Of a stretch of DNA of 64,000 nucleotides, positions 34,191 through 42,467 are shown in pieces. This DNA comes from Bradyrhizobium sp. LLZ17 (GTDB lineage: Bacteria; Pseudomonadota; Alphaproteobacteria; Rhizobiales; Xanthobacteraceae), in the NCBI RefSeq assembly GCF_041200145.1, contig NZ_CP165734.1, positions 7,483,001-7,547,000 on the forward strand, written 5' to 3'. The notes under the pieces were generated by a model. That model was not told the DNA's origin. It saw only the letters and a list, made by a program, of their open reading frames with translations, and did not search any database. A program made the position numbers and the translations under genes. Each line of letters begins with the position of its first letter. Positions within the stretch are counted from its first letter, which is position 1.

Positions 34191-35653
34191 ACGGCGCGCT
34201 GCCCTTTATCGCGGCTGCGGCGTTGCTGGCTCTCACCCTCGGCTTTCTCGCGCAGCGCGGGAAGGACATGAACCTGGAGCAGTGGACGGTGGGTGGCCGC
34301 GGTTTCGGCGCCGTTTTCGTCTTCCTGCTGCTTGCAGGAGAGATCTACACCACCTTCACGTTTCTCGGCGGAAGCGGCTTTGCCTACGGCAAGGGCGCGC
34401 CGGCCTATTACATCCTCTGCTATGGCACGCTGGCCTACGTGCTCTCGTATTTCATGCTGCCGCCGATCTGGCGCTACGCCAAGGAGCACCGGCTTTACTC
34501 ACAGTCGGACTTCTTCGTGCGTAAATATGATAGTCCGGCGCTCGGCATCATCGTGACGCTCGTCGATATTGTGGCGCTGATTCCCTACCTCGTGCTCCAA
34601 TTCAAGGGGCTCGGAATTATCGTCGAAATCGCCGGTTATGGCGCGATCTCCTCCACGGTTGCGATCTGGACAGGCGCTGTCGTCGTGGCGGGTTACGTCA
34701 TGGTGTCGGGCGTGCATGGCTCGGCCTGGACCGCGGTGGCCAAGGACATTCTGATTCTCGTCATCGTGGTGTTTCTCGGCCTCTACCTTCCGTCGCACTA
34801 CTATGGTGGGCTCGGGGCGATGTTTGAGGCCATCGAGCAAGCCAGGCCCGGTTTTACGGTCCTGCCGCCGCATGGGGAAAGCCTGTGGTGGTTCTCCTCC
34901 ACCGTGCTGCTCACCGCGCTCGGCTTCTACATGTGGCCGCACAGCTTCGGCTCGATCTATACCGCCAGAAACGCGACCGTGATCCGCAAGAACGCGATCG
35001 TGCTGCCGCTGTATCAGCTCATCTTGTTGTTCGTGTTCTTCGTCGGCTTCGCCGCCATCCTGCAGGTGCCCGGGCTCACCGGCCCGGACATCGATCTCGC
35101 GCTCTTCAAGCTGTCGGTCAAAACATTCGATCCGTGGTTCGTCGGTGTGATCGGGGCCACCGGCGTGCTCACTGCGTTGGTGCCCGGCTCCATGATCCTG
35201 ATGACCACTGCGACGCTGATTGCCAACAATCTTTACCGCGTGCTCAGCCCGTCCTCCGACGATCGACAGGTCTCGCGGGTGGCAAAGCTTCTGGTGCCTG
35301 TGGTGGCGCTCGTGGCGGTGTTCTTCACGCTGAGAGGCGGAGAAACCATCGTGGCTCTCCTGCTGATGGGATACAGTCTGGTCACACAGTTGTTTCCTTC
35401 GCTGGTGCTCAGCCTCGGTCAGCGCAACATCGCGACGCGCGAGGGCGCAGCCGCGGGCATCCTCGCCGGTGTCGCCACGGTCGCCATCGTCAGCCTCACC
35501 GGCCTCAACTTGCACAAACTATCCTGGCTGCCGACAGAGGTGCAGGACCTCAATATCGGCATCATCGCGCTGGCGGTGAACTTCATCGTGCTGATCGCGG
35601 TCAGCCTGGCTATGCGAGCCGCCGCGGCCCCCGCTCAGGCCGCTGCCGAATAG
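34187..35653 (+). CDS. mctP: Monocarboxylate permease MctP (SSS family)
   Basis: A 488-residue sodium:solute symporter-type permease with about thirteen membrane segments. It matches rhizobial MctP, which takes up lactate, pyruvate, propionate and alanine: GKDMNLEQWTVGGRGFG at the N-terminus, FLLLAGEIYTTFTFLGGSG and YSQSDFFVRKY. The GTG start overlaps the DUF3311 stop (GTGA). No MctRS two-component system is present here, so regulation differs from the R. leguminosarum locus; a stress-type promoter lies upstream of the pair. Confidence 0.92.
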   Translation: MNGALPFIAAAALLALTLGFLAQRGKDMNLEQWTVGGRGFGAVFVFLLLAGEIYTTFTFLGGSGFAYGKGAPAYYILCYGTLAYVLSYFMLPPIWRYAKEHRLYSQSDFFVRKYDSPALGIIVTLVDIVALIPYLVLQFKGLGIIVEIAGYGAISSTVAIWTGAVVVAGYVMVSGVHGSAWTAVAKDILILVIVVFLGLYLPSHYYGGLGAMFEAIEQARPGFTVLPPHGESLWWFSSTVLLTALGFYMWPHSFGSIYTARNATVIRKNAIVLPLYQLILLFVFFVGFAAILQVPGLTGPDIDLALFKLSVKTFDPWFVGVIGATGVLTALVPGSMILMTTATLIANNLYRVLSPSSDDRQVSRVAKLLVPVVALVAVFFTLRGGETIVALLLMGYSLVTQLFPSLVLSLGQRNIATREGAAAGILAGVATVAIVSLTGLNLHKLSWLPTEVQDLNIGIIALAVNFIVLIAVSLAMRAAAAPAQAAAE

Positions 35654-35785
35654 GTGCGCCCCGCCGCTCACCGACAGCCCGGCGCCTTCGAAACTAACCC
35701 AGGATAGATATGAGCGTTTTTTTGAACGGCCGGCATTGCCGCGAGCTCTGGCGTGGGCGTGGAGGCTGGGGATTGGGTGGACATA

Positions 35786-35810
35786 GGAACGTCCGACATT
35801 CAGGCTCGTT
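35786..35810 (+). promoter_or_regulatory. EcfG-type promoter (exact consensus)
   Basis: GGAAC, exactly 16 bases, then CGTT. It is 67 bases before the ATG of the small secreted protein at 35878. Confidence 0.65.
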
Positions 35811-35877
35811 ACTCGCCCGCTTCATGAACGAGACCTGCTGGGGACGCAGCCACGGCAGCCATTTGCGGAGAGCAAAG

Positions 35878-36138
35878 ATGAAGAGCACGGCACCTTTTCT
35901 GACGACACTCGCAGTTCTGTTCGCGGCCGCAGCACCGATGCAGGCCCGCGGCGCGGTTGGACCCGCGATGGGAGGTTATTCGGCCGGCGCCGTCTTCGAG
36001 GGCGTCGAATTGCCCAGCTATGGCTGGCCCGGCTACGGATATGCGGATGCGTCTTGGCGCGGAGCCTACCGTGAGCCGGTTCAGCCCTTCTCTCCAGTAC
36101 GCCCACGCTCGCATCGCGGGCACTGGTCGCGGCAGTAA
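35878..36138 (+). CDS. Small secreted Gly/Tyr/Pro-containing protein
   Basis: An 86-residue protein with a signal peptide (about residues 1-25, ending ARGA) and a mature part rich in Gly, Tyr, Trp and Pro (YGWPGYGYADASW), then a basic tail. No known domain. ATG 35878 follows GGAGAGC. The exact stress-type promoter supports it as a real, stress-induced gene. Confidence 0.65.
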   Translation: MKSTAPFLTTLAVLFAAAAPMQARGAVGPAMGGYSAGAVFEGVELPSYGWPGYGYADASWRGAYREPVQPFSPVRPRSHRGHWSRQ

Positions 36139-36211
36139 GCGCTGTTCGCGCCAATCGGGAACGGCTCGTCGTGGCTGCCCATCGACACTGTCGTCAACAT
36201 GGCGACGGTGA

Positions 36212-38606
36212 TCAGACCAGCCGCTGCCGGGCAGTGCATACGCCCGGACATAATCGCCGAGTTTAGTGCCGAACGAGCCGTGACCGCCATCGACGGTCAC
36301 CACATACTGCTTGCCGCCGGCCTCATACGTCATCGGTGTGGCCTGCCCGCCGGCGGGAAGCCGGTCCTCCCACAATTGCTGGCCGGTGCTGATGTCGAAC
36401 GCTCGGATGTAATCGTCCATGGTGCCCGTCAGGAATGCGACGCCGCCCGCCGTGATCATCGGACCACCGAGCATCGGCACGCCTAGCTTGAAGGGCAACG
36501 GCAGCGGCGCCTCGTCGCGAATTGTCCCGACCCGATGCTGCCAGATGATCTTGTTGGTCTTCAGGTCGATCGCGGCAAGAGTCCCCAGGGCGGCGCCAGA
36601 CAGGGTATTCCGAGCGGCGACAGGAAGATTCCGAGGTCCACCCCGTAGGGCGTACCATACATTGGCTGCACACCAAGTTCGGTCCCGGGCGGATGCGACG
36701 CGGTCGGCGCCGCTGGATTGTCTTTTCCGCGCGGCACCAACCGCGAGATGAATGGGATCGACTGCGGATTGGCGATAGCAATCTGGCGGTGAGGGTCGAC
36801 GGCGATGCCGCCCCATTCGAACATGCCGAAATCGCCTGGAAACACGATCGTGCCCTGCTCGGAAGGCGGCGTAAACGGGCCTTCATAGCGCAGCCGGCGG
36901 AATTTGATCCGGCAGACGAGCTGGTCGAACATCGTGCTGCCCCACATTTGCGCGCCGGTCAGGTTCTCCCGCGGACGAAAACTCAAATCGGAGAACGGCT
37001 GTGTCGGCGAGAGTCGGTCGCCAGGGGCCGCACCTTGCGGTACGGGTTGCTCGGGCGCCGGGACCAGCTGATGACCGTCCCGGCGATCAAGCACGAAGAT
37101 GTTGCCGGTCTTCGCGGGCACGTAGATCGCGGGAGTGACCGCGCCGCCGATGGGCAGATCGACCAGGCTCGGCTGCGAGGGCATATCCATGTCCCAGAGG
37201 TCGTGATGCACGTTTTGGAACGACCAGCGTAGCTTGCCCGTGTTGATGTCGAGGGCGACAAGCGCGGAGTCATATCGCTCGTAGTCCGGCTTTCGATTGC
37301 CGCCCCAGATATCGGGCGAACTCGAGCCGAGCGGCACGTAGACCAACCCCAAGCCCTCGTCGACCGCCGAGATCGACCATGAATTCGGCGAGCCAGCCGT
37401 GAAGTGGTGGGTAGCCGAAGGCATCTCGTTCGGATCGGGATTGCCGGAGTCGAACACCCAGATCAGCTTTCCGGAATAGATGTCGAAGCCGCGGATCACG
37501 CCCGAAGGCACGCGATCGGAATAGTTGTCGATTACGGAGCCGCCCATGATCAAGATCTTGTCGGTCACGACGGGAGGCGAGGTGCCCTCGTAGAAGCCGA
37601 GCGTCTTGATCTCGCTTCCCTGTTTCAGGTCGATCTGGCCGTGATCGCCAAAGCTCTCACAGGGCTTGCCGCTTTCGGCATCGAGCGCAAACATTCGCCC
37701 GTCATCGGTCGGCAGAAAGATGCGCTTGGGGCAGTCCGCCGGCGCGGGTGTTCCGTCCGCGGTGGCCGCGCCCTGCTTCGTCTCGTGATAGGAGACGCCA
37801 CGGCAGGTCATGTGCTGGAATGTCTTGTTGCGCGCAATCTGCGGATCGAACTTCCAGCGCAGCTTGCCGGTGGCGGCTTCGAGCGCAAACACGATCTGAT
37901 GCTGCGAGCAGGTGTAAAGCAGGTCTCCGATCTTGAGCGGCGTGGCTTCGTTGGTGATCTCATCGGGGTCATCCGGGCCCTTGCCGTCTCCGGTACGGAA
38001 CTCCCATGCGAGCTTGAGATTTTTCACATTGCCCGTGTTGATCTCCCGCAGGCTGGAATAGCGTGTGCCAAAGCCGCTGCCACCATAGGCGGTCCAGTCG
38101 GATGCGGCGTCGGCCGGCGATGGTGCGCCTGCCGCGGCATTCGCGTTCTCGGCGCCGAGCGCTCCCGCTATCGCTTTGCGATCCGAGCTTAAGGAAACAC
38201 CAAGTACGACGGCCGCAACAATCAGGACCAATCCCAATCCCGAGGCTGCCGCTCGTCGGCGGCCAGCCAAATGCGAGCTGATGAACGGCAGCAGCAGCCA
38301 GATCCCGATCGGGACCAAAACATCGCCCCGCGGGGCCAGCGACCAGAAGTCCAGGCCGACTTCCCAGATGGCCCAGATCAGCGTTGCGAGCAACAGCGCC
38401 GCATACAGCCACAACGCCTCGGCCCGCCTTCGGAAGAGGAGCCACGCCACCGCGAGCAGTGCCAGCCCGGCGATGAGATAGTAGAAGGACCCGTGAATCA
38501 GGACCAGCCAGATTCCACCGGCGGCAAGTACAAGCCCCATGAGCGCGAGGATGATGGCGGTCGCGACCAACAGCGGCGCCTGCCGCACTGATATACGGCT
38601 ATGCAT
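36212..38606 (-). pseudogene. gcd: PQQ-dependent membrane-bound glucose dehydrogenase (frameshifted)
   Basis: Oxidises glucose to gluconolactone in the periplasm and passes electrons to ubiquinone. Five N-terminal helices (to about residue 140) precede the eight-bladed PQQ propeller, with TAYGGSGFGTRYS, the catalytic-site block HHDLWDMDMPSQP and PLGIPCLAPPWG. The frame breaks at the CCCC run 36583-36586, and adding one base resumes GTLAAIDLKTNKIIW through GDYVRAYALP. A second missing base in the GGG run at 36229-36231 would give a stop at 36212 and about 798 residues, the E. coli Gcd size (796). Otherwise the frame overruns into the neighbouring gene. Confidence 0.85.
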
Positions 38607-38637
38607 TGCCGAACTCCGGAATGATTAGACTGAGCGA

Positions 38638-38663
38638 AACTGCTGGAGCTCGGCGGAAGTTCC
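38638..38663 (-). promoter_or_regulatory. EcfG-like promoter for gcd
   Basis: On the minus strand: GGAAC, 17 bases, AGTT, ending 32 bases before the gcd ATG. One mismatch from CGTT. Confidence 0.4.
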
Positions 38664-38787
38664 TCTTGACGGGATGGCGTACGTTCCAGCCCGGCAGCTT
38701 CGTTCCGCGGCTTCCGGCCTTTCACTCGGGGCCTCGCCAATCTGCCCCAAGACTAACGCCTGTTTCCCCGCGGAATCCCTCGGCTTA

Positions 38788-38812
38788 GGAACACCTCTGC
38801 CGGAATCGCATT
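38788..38812 (+). promoter_or_regulatory. EcfG-like promoter for the Tyr/Gly-rich protein gene
   Basis: GGAAC, 16 bases, CATT, ending 29 bases before the ATG at 38842. One mismatch from CGTT. Confidence 0.4.
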
Positions 38813-38841
38813 GTGAATCCACCTTGAACAGGAGGACAGTG

Positions 38842-39150
38842 ATGCGAAAACTCGTTATTGCCGCTCTTGCGGCAGGCGCGATATCGGCCGTAACCGCAGC
38901 ACCAGCCGAAGCGCGTTGGCACGGTGGCTGGCATGGAGGATGGGGCGGTCCCGGTCTTGGCTTCGGACTTGCTGCCGGCGCCTTGGCCTTGGGAGCTGTT
39001 GCGGCTGCTTCGCCTTACTACTATGGGCCCGGCTACTATCCCGGTCCATACGCCTATTACGGGCCACGTCGCTATGCCTATTACGGTCCGAGCTATTACT
39101 ACGGGCCACGATATTATCGCTCTTACTATGGGCCATACGGCTACTGGTAA
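38842..39150 (+). CDS. Secreted Tyr/Gly/Pro-rich repeat protein
   Basis: A 102-residue protein. Signal peptide about residues 1-28 (ending APAEA), a His/Trp/Gly stretch, one hydrophobic Ala/Gly segment, then imperfect repeats of the type YYGPxYY to the C-terminus. It resembles small rhizobial surface or matrix proteins of unknown function. AGGAGG precedes the ATG, and a good intrinsic terminator follows, so it is a single-gene transcript. Confidence 0.75.
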   Translation: MRKLVIAALAAGAISAVTAAPAEARWHGGWHGGWGGPGLGFGLAAGALALGAVAAASPYYYGPGYYPGPYAYYGPRRYAYYGPSYYYGPRYYRSYYGPYGYW

Positions 39151-39157
39151 CGACAAC

Positions 39158-39182
39158 GGCCCGGTTTGATCCGGGCCTTTTT
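39158..39182 (+). terminator. Intrinsic terminator
   Basis: Perfect 7-bp stem GGCCCGG / CCGGGCC with a 6-base loop followed by TTTTT, 8 bases after the stop of the Tyr/Gly-rich gene. Confidence 0.85.
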
Positions 39183-39213
39183 GTCGGCGACGAGCGATGT
39201 GTTCGTCCTTCCG

Positions 39214-39233
39214 GTTAACTTATGTAGACGTCA
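39214..39233 (+). repeat. Conserved 20-mer upstream of small gene, copy 1
   Basis: GTTAACTTATGTAGACGTCA, 17 of 20 bases identical to 40864-40883. Both stand about 50 bases upstream of paralogous small genes, so a shared promoter or operator is likely. TATGTA could be a -10 element. Confidence 0.5.
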
Positions 39234-39283
39234 GCGGCGCGCCGGCGCGATAGCCTTCTCACGAAGCCACGAGAGGAGTGCCA

Positions 39284-39466
39284 ATGCAGAAACGACGCCG
39301 CTTCAAGCAAACAACATCGCTTCAAGACCGCATCGCAAAATTCTCAGAGGACGTCCGCAAGCAAGCTGACAACGCGGCCGATAAGAGTACCAAGGAAGCG
39401 CTTCTTAAAAAGCTTTGTGCTGCCGATACCGCCGCCGATCTCGACCGTCAATTGTCCACCGGGTGA
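39284..39466 (+). CDS. Small basic protein, paralogue A
   Basis: A 60-residue, mostly helical protein beginning MQKRRRFKQTTSLQDRIA. It contains a FSEDVRKQAD segment and a C-terminal CAADTAADLDRQL. About two thirds of positions match the protein at 40937-41119. Predicted cytosolic, highly charged; function unknown. GAGGAG precedes the ATG. Confidence 0.75.
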   Translation: MQKRRRFKQTTSLQDRIAKFSEDVRKQADNAADKSTKEALLKKLCAADTAADLDRQLSTG

Positions 39467-39514
39467 TGCGGAAAATTCGGCCTTGCCCGAATGCAATCTG
39501 TTCCCCGGATCGGC

Positions 39515-39580
39515 TCAGGCAGCGAGCGTGACGCGCCGCGCGACAATGATCGCCACGATCGTCAGAAAGAACTTGCCCAT
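39515..39580 (-). CDS. Candidate 21-residue membrane microprotein coupled to csbD-like gene
   Basis: A very short frame starting MGKFFLTIVAIIVARR, i.e. one hydrophobic helix with a basic end. Its ATG overlaps the stop of the CsbD-like gene (TGATG), a classic coupling arrangement. Short, so chance cannot be excluded. Confidence 0.35.
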   Translation of the reverse strand: MGKFFLTIVAIIVARRVTLAA

Positions 39581-39849
39581 CACCTCTTGTCGTCCTGAGC
39601 GTCCTTCTGGACCGGTTGACGCGGCATGTGGCCAGGCTGTGTCTTCGGAGCAGTCTGTGCACGCTCCTTGTCTTGAGGCTGTTCCTCACCGCGCCCCGCT
39701 CGCGTGATGCCCTGATCGGGTGGTTGCGTCATGCTGTCGTTTCTTTCTGACTTCTGACGCGCGCCTTCCGCGGCAAGTCGACCGTCGCCCAGGATTTCTC
39801 CGACGAGCTCTTTGGTGGTCCCGGCGATGCTGTCTTTCGGCTTGCTCAT
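39580..39849 (-). CDS. CsbD-like stress protein with polar C-terminal extension
   Basis: An 89-residue protein. The first 38 residues match the CsbD pattern (KDSIAGTTKELVGEILGDGR then EGARQKSERNDS). The rest is a Gln/Pro/Lys-rich disordered tail not usual for CsbD. CsbD proteins are abundant general-stress proteins of unknown mechanism. An exact EcfG-type promoter stands 45 bases upstream. Confidence 0.78.
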   Translation of the reverse strand: MSKPKDSIAGTTKELVGEILGDGRLAAEGARQKSERNDSMTQPPDQGITRAGRGEEQPQDKERAQTAPKTQPGHMPRQPVQKDAQDDKR

Positions 39850-39893
39850 GCGGCCTCTTTGAACGCTCTCCGTCGTCAGGCAACGGCAACGGC

Positions 39894-39918
39894 AACGGGC
39901 GGGCCAGGCGGCCGTTCC
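39894..39918 (-). promoter_or_regulatory. EcfG-type promoter (exact consensus) for csbD-like gene
   Basis: Minus strand GGAAC, 16 bases, CGTT. Confidence 0.65.
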
Positions 39919-40131
39919 TCGCAGCCTTTCTGTCAGCCGCCGCCGGATTTGCGACCGTCATTTCATGGAGACGCCGATTGGCGGCGAACTGGTCGGGTAC
40001 GCGCCCGATGAGCAAGCGATGAGAGCAGGCCTGGCGGCCGCCACCGGCCGCGCTGGGCCGGGCTTTAACATGTGCGAATCCGGAACTTGCCGGTTTCGTG
40101 CATAATCGGCCCGACAACGGGGGAAGCCCAC

Positions 40132-40332
40132 ATGTTTGATGCCCAAACAGCCGCCTTGTTGCGGACGATCCTCGACGAGGTTTGTGCAGGCATGTCCGGC
40201 GACGAAGCCGCTACGAGAGCCCATGTGGCCTCGAAGCTGTTCGAATCCGCCAACCGCGGCGAAATCTCGGTCGAAGGTCTGAAGGCCGTCGCGCGAAAGG
40301 CGCTCTCGGACGCCCCGACCATGTGGCGGTAG
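40132..40332 (+). CDS. Small hypothetical protein
   Basis: A 66-residue acidic-to-neutral helical protein (FDAQTAALLRTILDEVCAG..., GEISVEGLKAVARKAL). ATG 40132 lies 7 bases after GGGGGAAG. No recognisable domain and no operon partner; the 282 bases upstream contain only the promoter of the divergent csbD-like gene. Confidence 0.6.
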   Translation: MFDAQTAALLRTILDEVCAGMSGDEAATRAHVASKLFESANRGEISVEGLKAVARKALSDAPTMWR

Positions 40333-40517
40333 TGTCAGAGGCGTCGTCGAAGTGGCGCGCAGCTTCCGCAATACGTCAGCGATCGCGGCGCACACGCGCC
40401 GCTTTAGCGGTCAGGGGTTCTGGCATTCAGTGGCATTTCCGATATTTGCGTCGGACATAGGAACGAACGCTTGGCCACTGCTTAGGCTCACCGAATGAGC
40501 GAGGGAGACGCCCGGTG

Positions 40518-40766
40518 ATGCCGCGCTTCTATTTCGATCTGCGCGACGGTGACGACCTCGCCGTTGATGAAGAAGGGCTGGAGCTGCCCAACATAGGCGC
40601 GGTTCAAGCGGAGGCCGCGATATCGCTGGCCGATATGGCCCGGGATGCCGTCCATAGCGCTCCTCTCGTTGGTGGCGGACACCGCATGGCTATCGAGGTT
40701 CGGGACGACGCCGGGCCGGTGATGCAAGTCAGGTTTGCCTTCGAGGTCGAAGCACAGAAACAGTAG
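40518..40766 (+). CDS. DUF6894-type small protein A
   Basis: An 82-residue protein with the pattern PRFYFDLRDGDDLAVDEEG, alanine-rich helix and C-terminal strands. This is the compact alpha/beta layout of the DUF6894 family, common in Bradyrhizobium. A second member lies at 41228-41455. The ATG at 40518 is used rather than the GTG three bases earlier. Function unknown. Confidence 0.72.
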   Translation: MPRFYFDLRDGDDLAVDEEGLELPNIGAVQAEAAISLADMARDAVHSAPLVGGGHRMAIEVRDDAGPVMQVRFAFEVEAQKQ

Positions 40767-40863
40767 TCCGCTGGAAGAATTTCACAGATCGGCAGGCGCT
40801 CGTGTCAACGAAAACGGACTGCCTCTTCAGGCGCCGTCGGCTTCGGATCTCGTTGGCTGATCC

Positions 40864-40883
40864 GTTAACCTATGTAGATGCCA
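40864..40883 (+). repeat. Conserved 20-mer upstream of small gene, copy 2
   Basis: GTTAACCTATGTAGATGCCA; see 39214-39233. It stands 53 bases before the ATG of paralogue B. Confidence 0.5.
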
Positions 40884-40936
40884 TCTGAAATGGCGGGCTG
40901 TAGGTTTACTGTTGAACAGGCGTGAGAAGTACTGCA

Positions 40937-41119
40937 ATGCAACGACGACGTTTTAAGCAGACGACCTCCCTTCAGGAGCGAATAGCGGAGTTTTCCGAGA
41001 GAGTCCGTAAACAGGCAGATGCGGCGACTGATGGAAAAGAGAAGGAAGAGCTTCTCAAGAGACTCCGTTGCGCCGACACTGCGGCGAACCTTGAACGGCA
41101 GCTGACGATCGATTCCTGA
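40937..41119 (+). CDS. Small basic protein, paralogue B
   Basis: A 60-residue paralogue of 39284-39466, beginning MQRRRFKQTTSLQERIAEF, with FSERVRKQADAAT and the ending CADTAANLERQL. The duplication includes the upstream 20-mer, so it copied the promoter as well. Function unknown. Confidence 0.75.
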   Translation: MQRRRFKQTTSLQERIAEFSERVRKQADAATDGKEKEELLKRLRCADTAANLERQLTIDS

Positions 41120-41227
41120 CCGCCTTCTCGCGTTGCTCCGGCTTGCGGAGGTGCCTCGGTGGAACGATATCGCCGCGCACGGCGCGCGCCATCGGCGGCA
41201 GCCTGTGTCTTGGCCAATCGGGGGCCT

Positions 41228-41455
41228 TCACCCAAGCTCTTTCAGGCCAAGTGTTACAGTCATTTCAAACAATGGCCCGTCCTCGGTCCTTACGGTCACG
41301 GTCACCTGCGATCCCTTTGAGGCGAACACGTCCCTCGCTATCGAGGTCGCCGTGGCAATAGCTTCCTTCCTCGCAGCTTCGACGCTGGCATGCTCGGCTC
41401 CCTCGTCGTCAGACACGGCAAAGAAGTCATCCCGAATATCGAAATAATAGCGCAT
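41228..41455 (-). CDS. DUF6894-type small protein B
   Basis: A 75-residue protein with RYYFDIRDDFFAVSDDEG, a central helix and the C-terminal strand VTVRTEDGPLFEMTVTL, the same layout as 40518-40766 but divergent in sequence. ATG at 41455. Function unknown. Confidence 0.72.
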   Translation of the reverse strand: MRYYFDIRDDFFAVSDDEGAEHASVEAARKEAIATATSIARDVFASKGSQVTVTVRTEDGPLFEMTVTLGLKELG

Positions 41456-41500
41456 TTCAGAGCGAGGGATCCAAATGAAGATAGAGCGCGTCGAAGTCGG

Positions 41501-42187
41501 CTATCTCCTCAATCCAGCTTCGTTCAGCAGCGTGATGCGGCCTCTGTCGAGATCGAGCAGACCTCTGCTGCGCAATTCCTGGACCACACGGTTCATGTGA
41601 ACCACGCTCGTTCCCACGGCGTCAGCAAGCAGTGCTTGCGTTGCCGGAAAGCTGTAGGACCGGCCGTCCGTGCGTCCAATCGCCGCCAATCTGGTATAGA
41701 GCTCGAGTACCAAGTGTGCCACGCGGCTCGTCGCGTCCCGCTGGCCGACATTGCAGATCCACTCGCGGAAAACCGAGGCATCGGTCAGGGTGTCGCGCCA
41801 AAGCGCCTGAGCAATATTCGGTCGGCGCTTGATCAGCTCGCGCAGCGGCGCATGCGGGATAAAGCCGAGGACGCTATTTCCCAATGCGCTGACATCGTGA
41901 TCCATGACGTGAAGAAACAGGCTCTGCAGATCAGGGATGTCGCCTGGCTGGTGGAATGCGAGAACCTGACGGCGCCCGGTCCCGACGATCTTGGATCGCA
42001 GCACGAATCCATCGACGACCAGGCAGCACGCCGACGGCCGATCGCCGAAGGATACGATCGGCTCGCCGCTGGCCATCGATTTGACTGATATCGGGAGCGT
42101 TCTGATCGCACCCTCGTCCTCCTCGTCGATCTCGGTGCTGACCCTCAATCTCTTCAAGAAGGGCTCTGTAACGTCCGCTTTGGTCAT
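41501..42187 (-). CDS. Crp/Fnr-family transcriptional regulator
   Basis: A 228-residue regulator. N-terminal cyclic-nucleotide-type beta roll (about residues 35-130; GDRPSACCLVVDGFVLRSK) and C-terminal winged HTH (about 155-225; ALLADAVGTSVVHMNRVVQELRSRGLL). It lacks the N-terminal cysteine set of Fnr and FixK2-type O2 sensors. ATG 42187 follows GGGAGCGAGAG. A stress-type promoter sits 20 bases upstream. Such Crp-like proteins in rhizobia often modulate the general stress response; target unknown. Confidence 0.85.
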   Translation of the reverse strand: MTKADVTEPFLKRLRVSTEIDEEDEGAIRTLPISVKSMASGEPIVSFGDRPSACCLVVDGFVLRSKIVGTGRRQVLAFHQPGDIPDLQSLFLHVMDHDVSALGNSVLGFIPHAPLRELIKRRPNIAQALWRDTLTDASVFREWICNVGQRDATSRVAHLVLELYTRLAAIGRTDGRSYSFPATQALLADAVGTSVVHMNRVVQELRSRGLLDLDRGRITLLNEAGLRR

Positions 42188-42206
42188 CTCTCGCTCCCGA
42201 ACGCAG

Positions 42207-42231
42207 AACCTGATTTCGGGAAAAAAGTTCC
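42207..42231 (-). promoter_or_regulatory. EcfG-type promoter for the Crp/Fnr gene
   Basis: Minus strand GGAAC, 16 bases, GGTT; one mismatch from CGTT. Confidence 0.5.
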
Positions 42232-42415
42232 CAAGCAAAGTTCCCAAACATGGCTGCCGCCGCCATCCCTACCGATGGGCTCGTCCAGCGCGCGTATGCG
42301 TAGCGAGAATTGATGCCGCGATAGGCTGATCGCTATGAACGTCACGCTCGTGGTGGTGTTCCCAGGCCCGCGAGGGCTCGGCCCGACTCTCCTGCAGATC
42401 TGCCGCCAGAGAGAA

Positions 42416-42441
42416 GGAACGCCTTGCGGACAGCACAAGTT
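42416..42441 (+). promoter_or_regulatory. EcfG-like promoter for the SDR gene
   Basis: GGAAC, 17 bases, AGTT, ending 27 bases before the ATG at 42468. One mismatch. Confidence 0.45.
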
Positions 42442-42467
42442 AGTCAGCCGAACAGCCGGAGCCTGAC

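Noticed and set aside
35809-36211. Long C-terminal extension of glucose dehydrogenase running under the 35878 gene
   Set aside because: Residues after AYALP are unlike any quinoprotein. One missing base in the GGG run at 36229-36231 gives a stop at 36212 and the normal 798-residue length.
40087-40120. GGAAC before the 66-aa gene at 40132 as a stress promoter
   Set aside because: GGAAC is present but the base quartet 16-17 bases later is TAAT or AATC, lacking the conserved TT.
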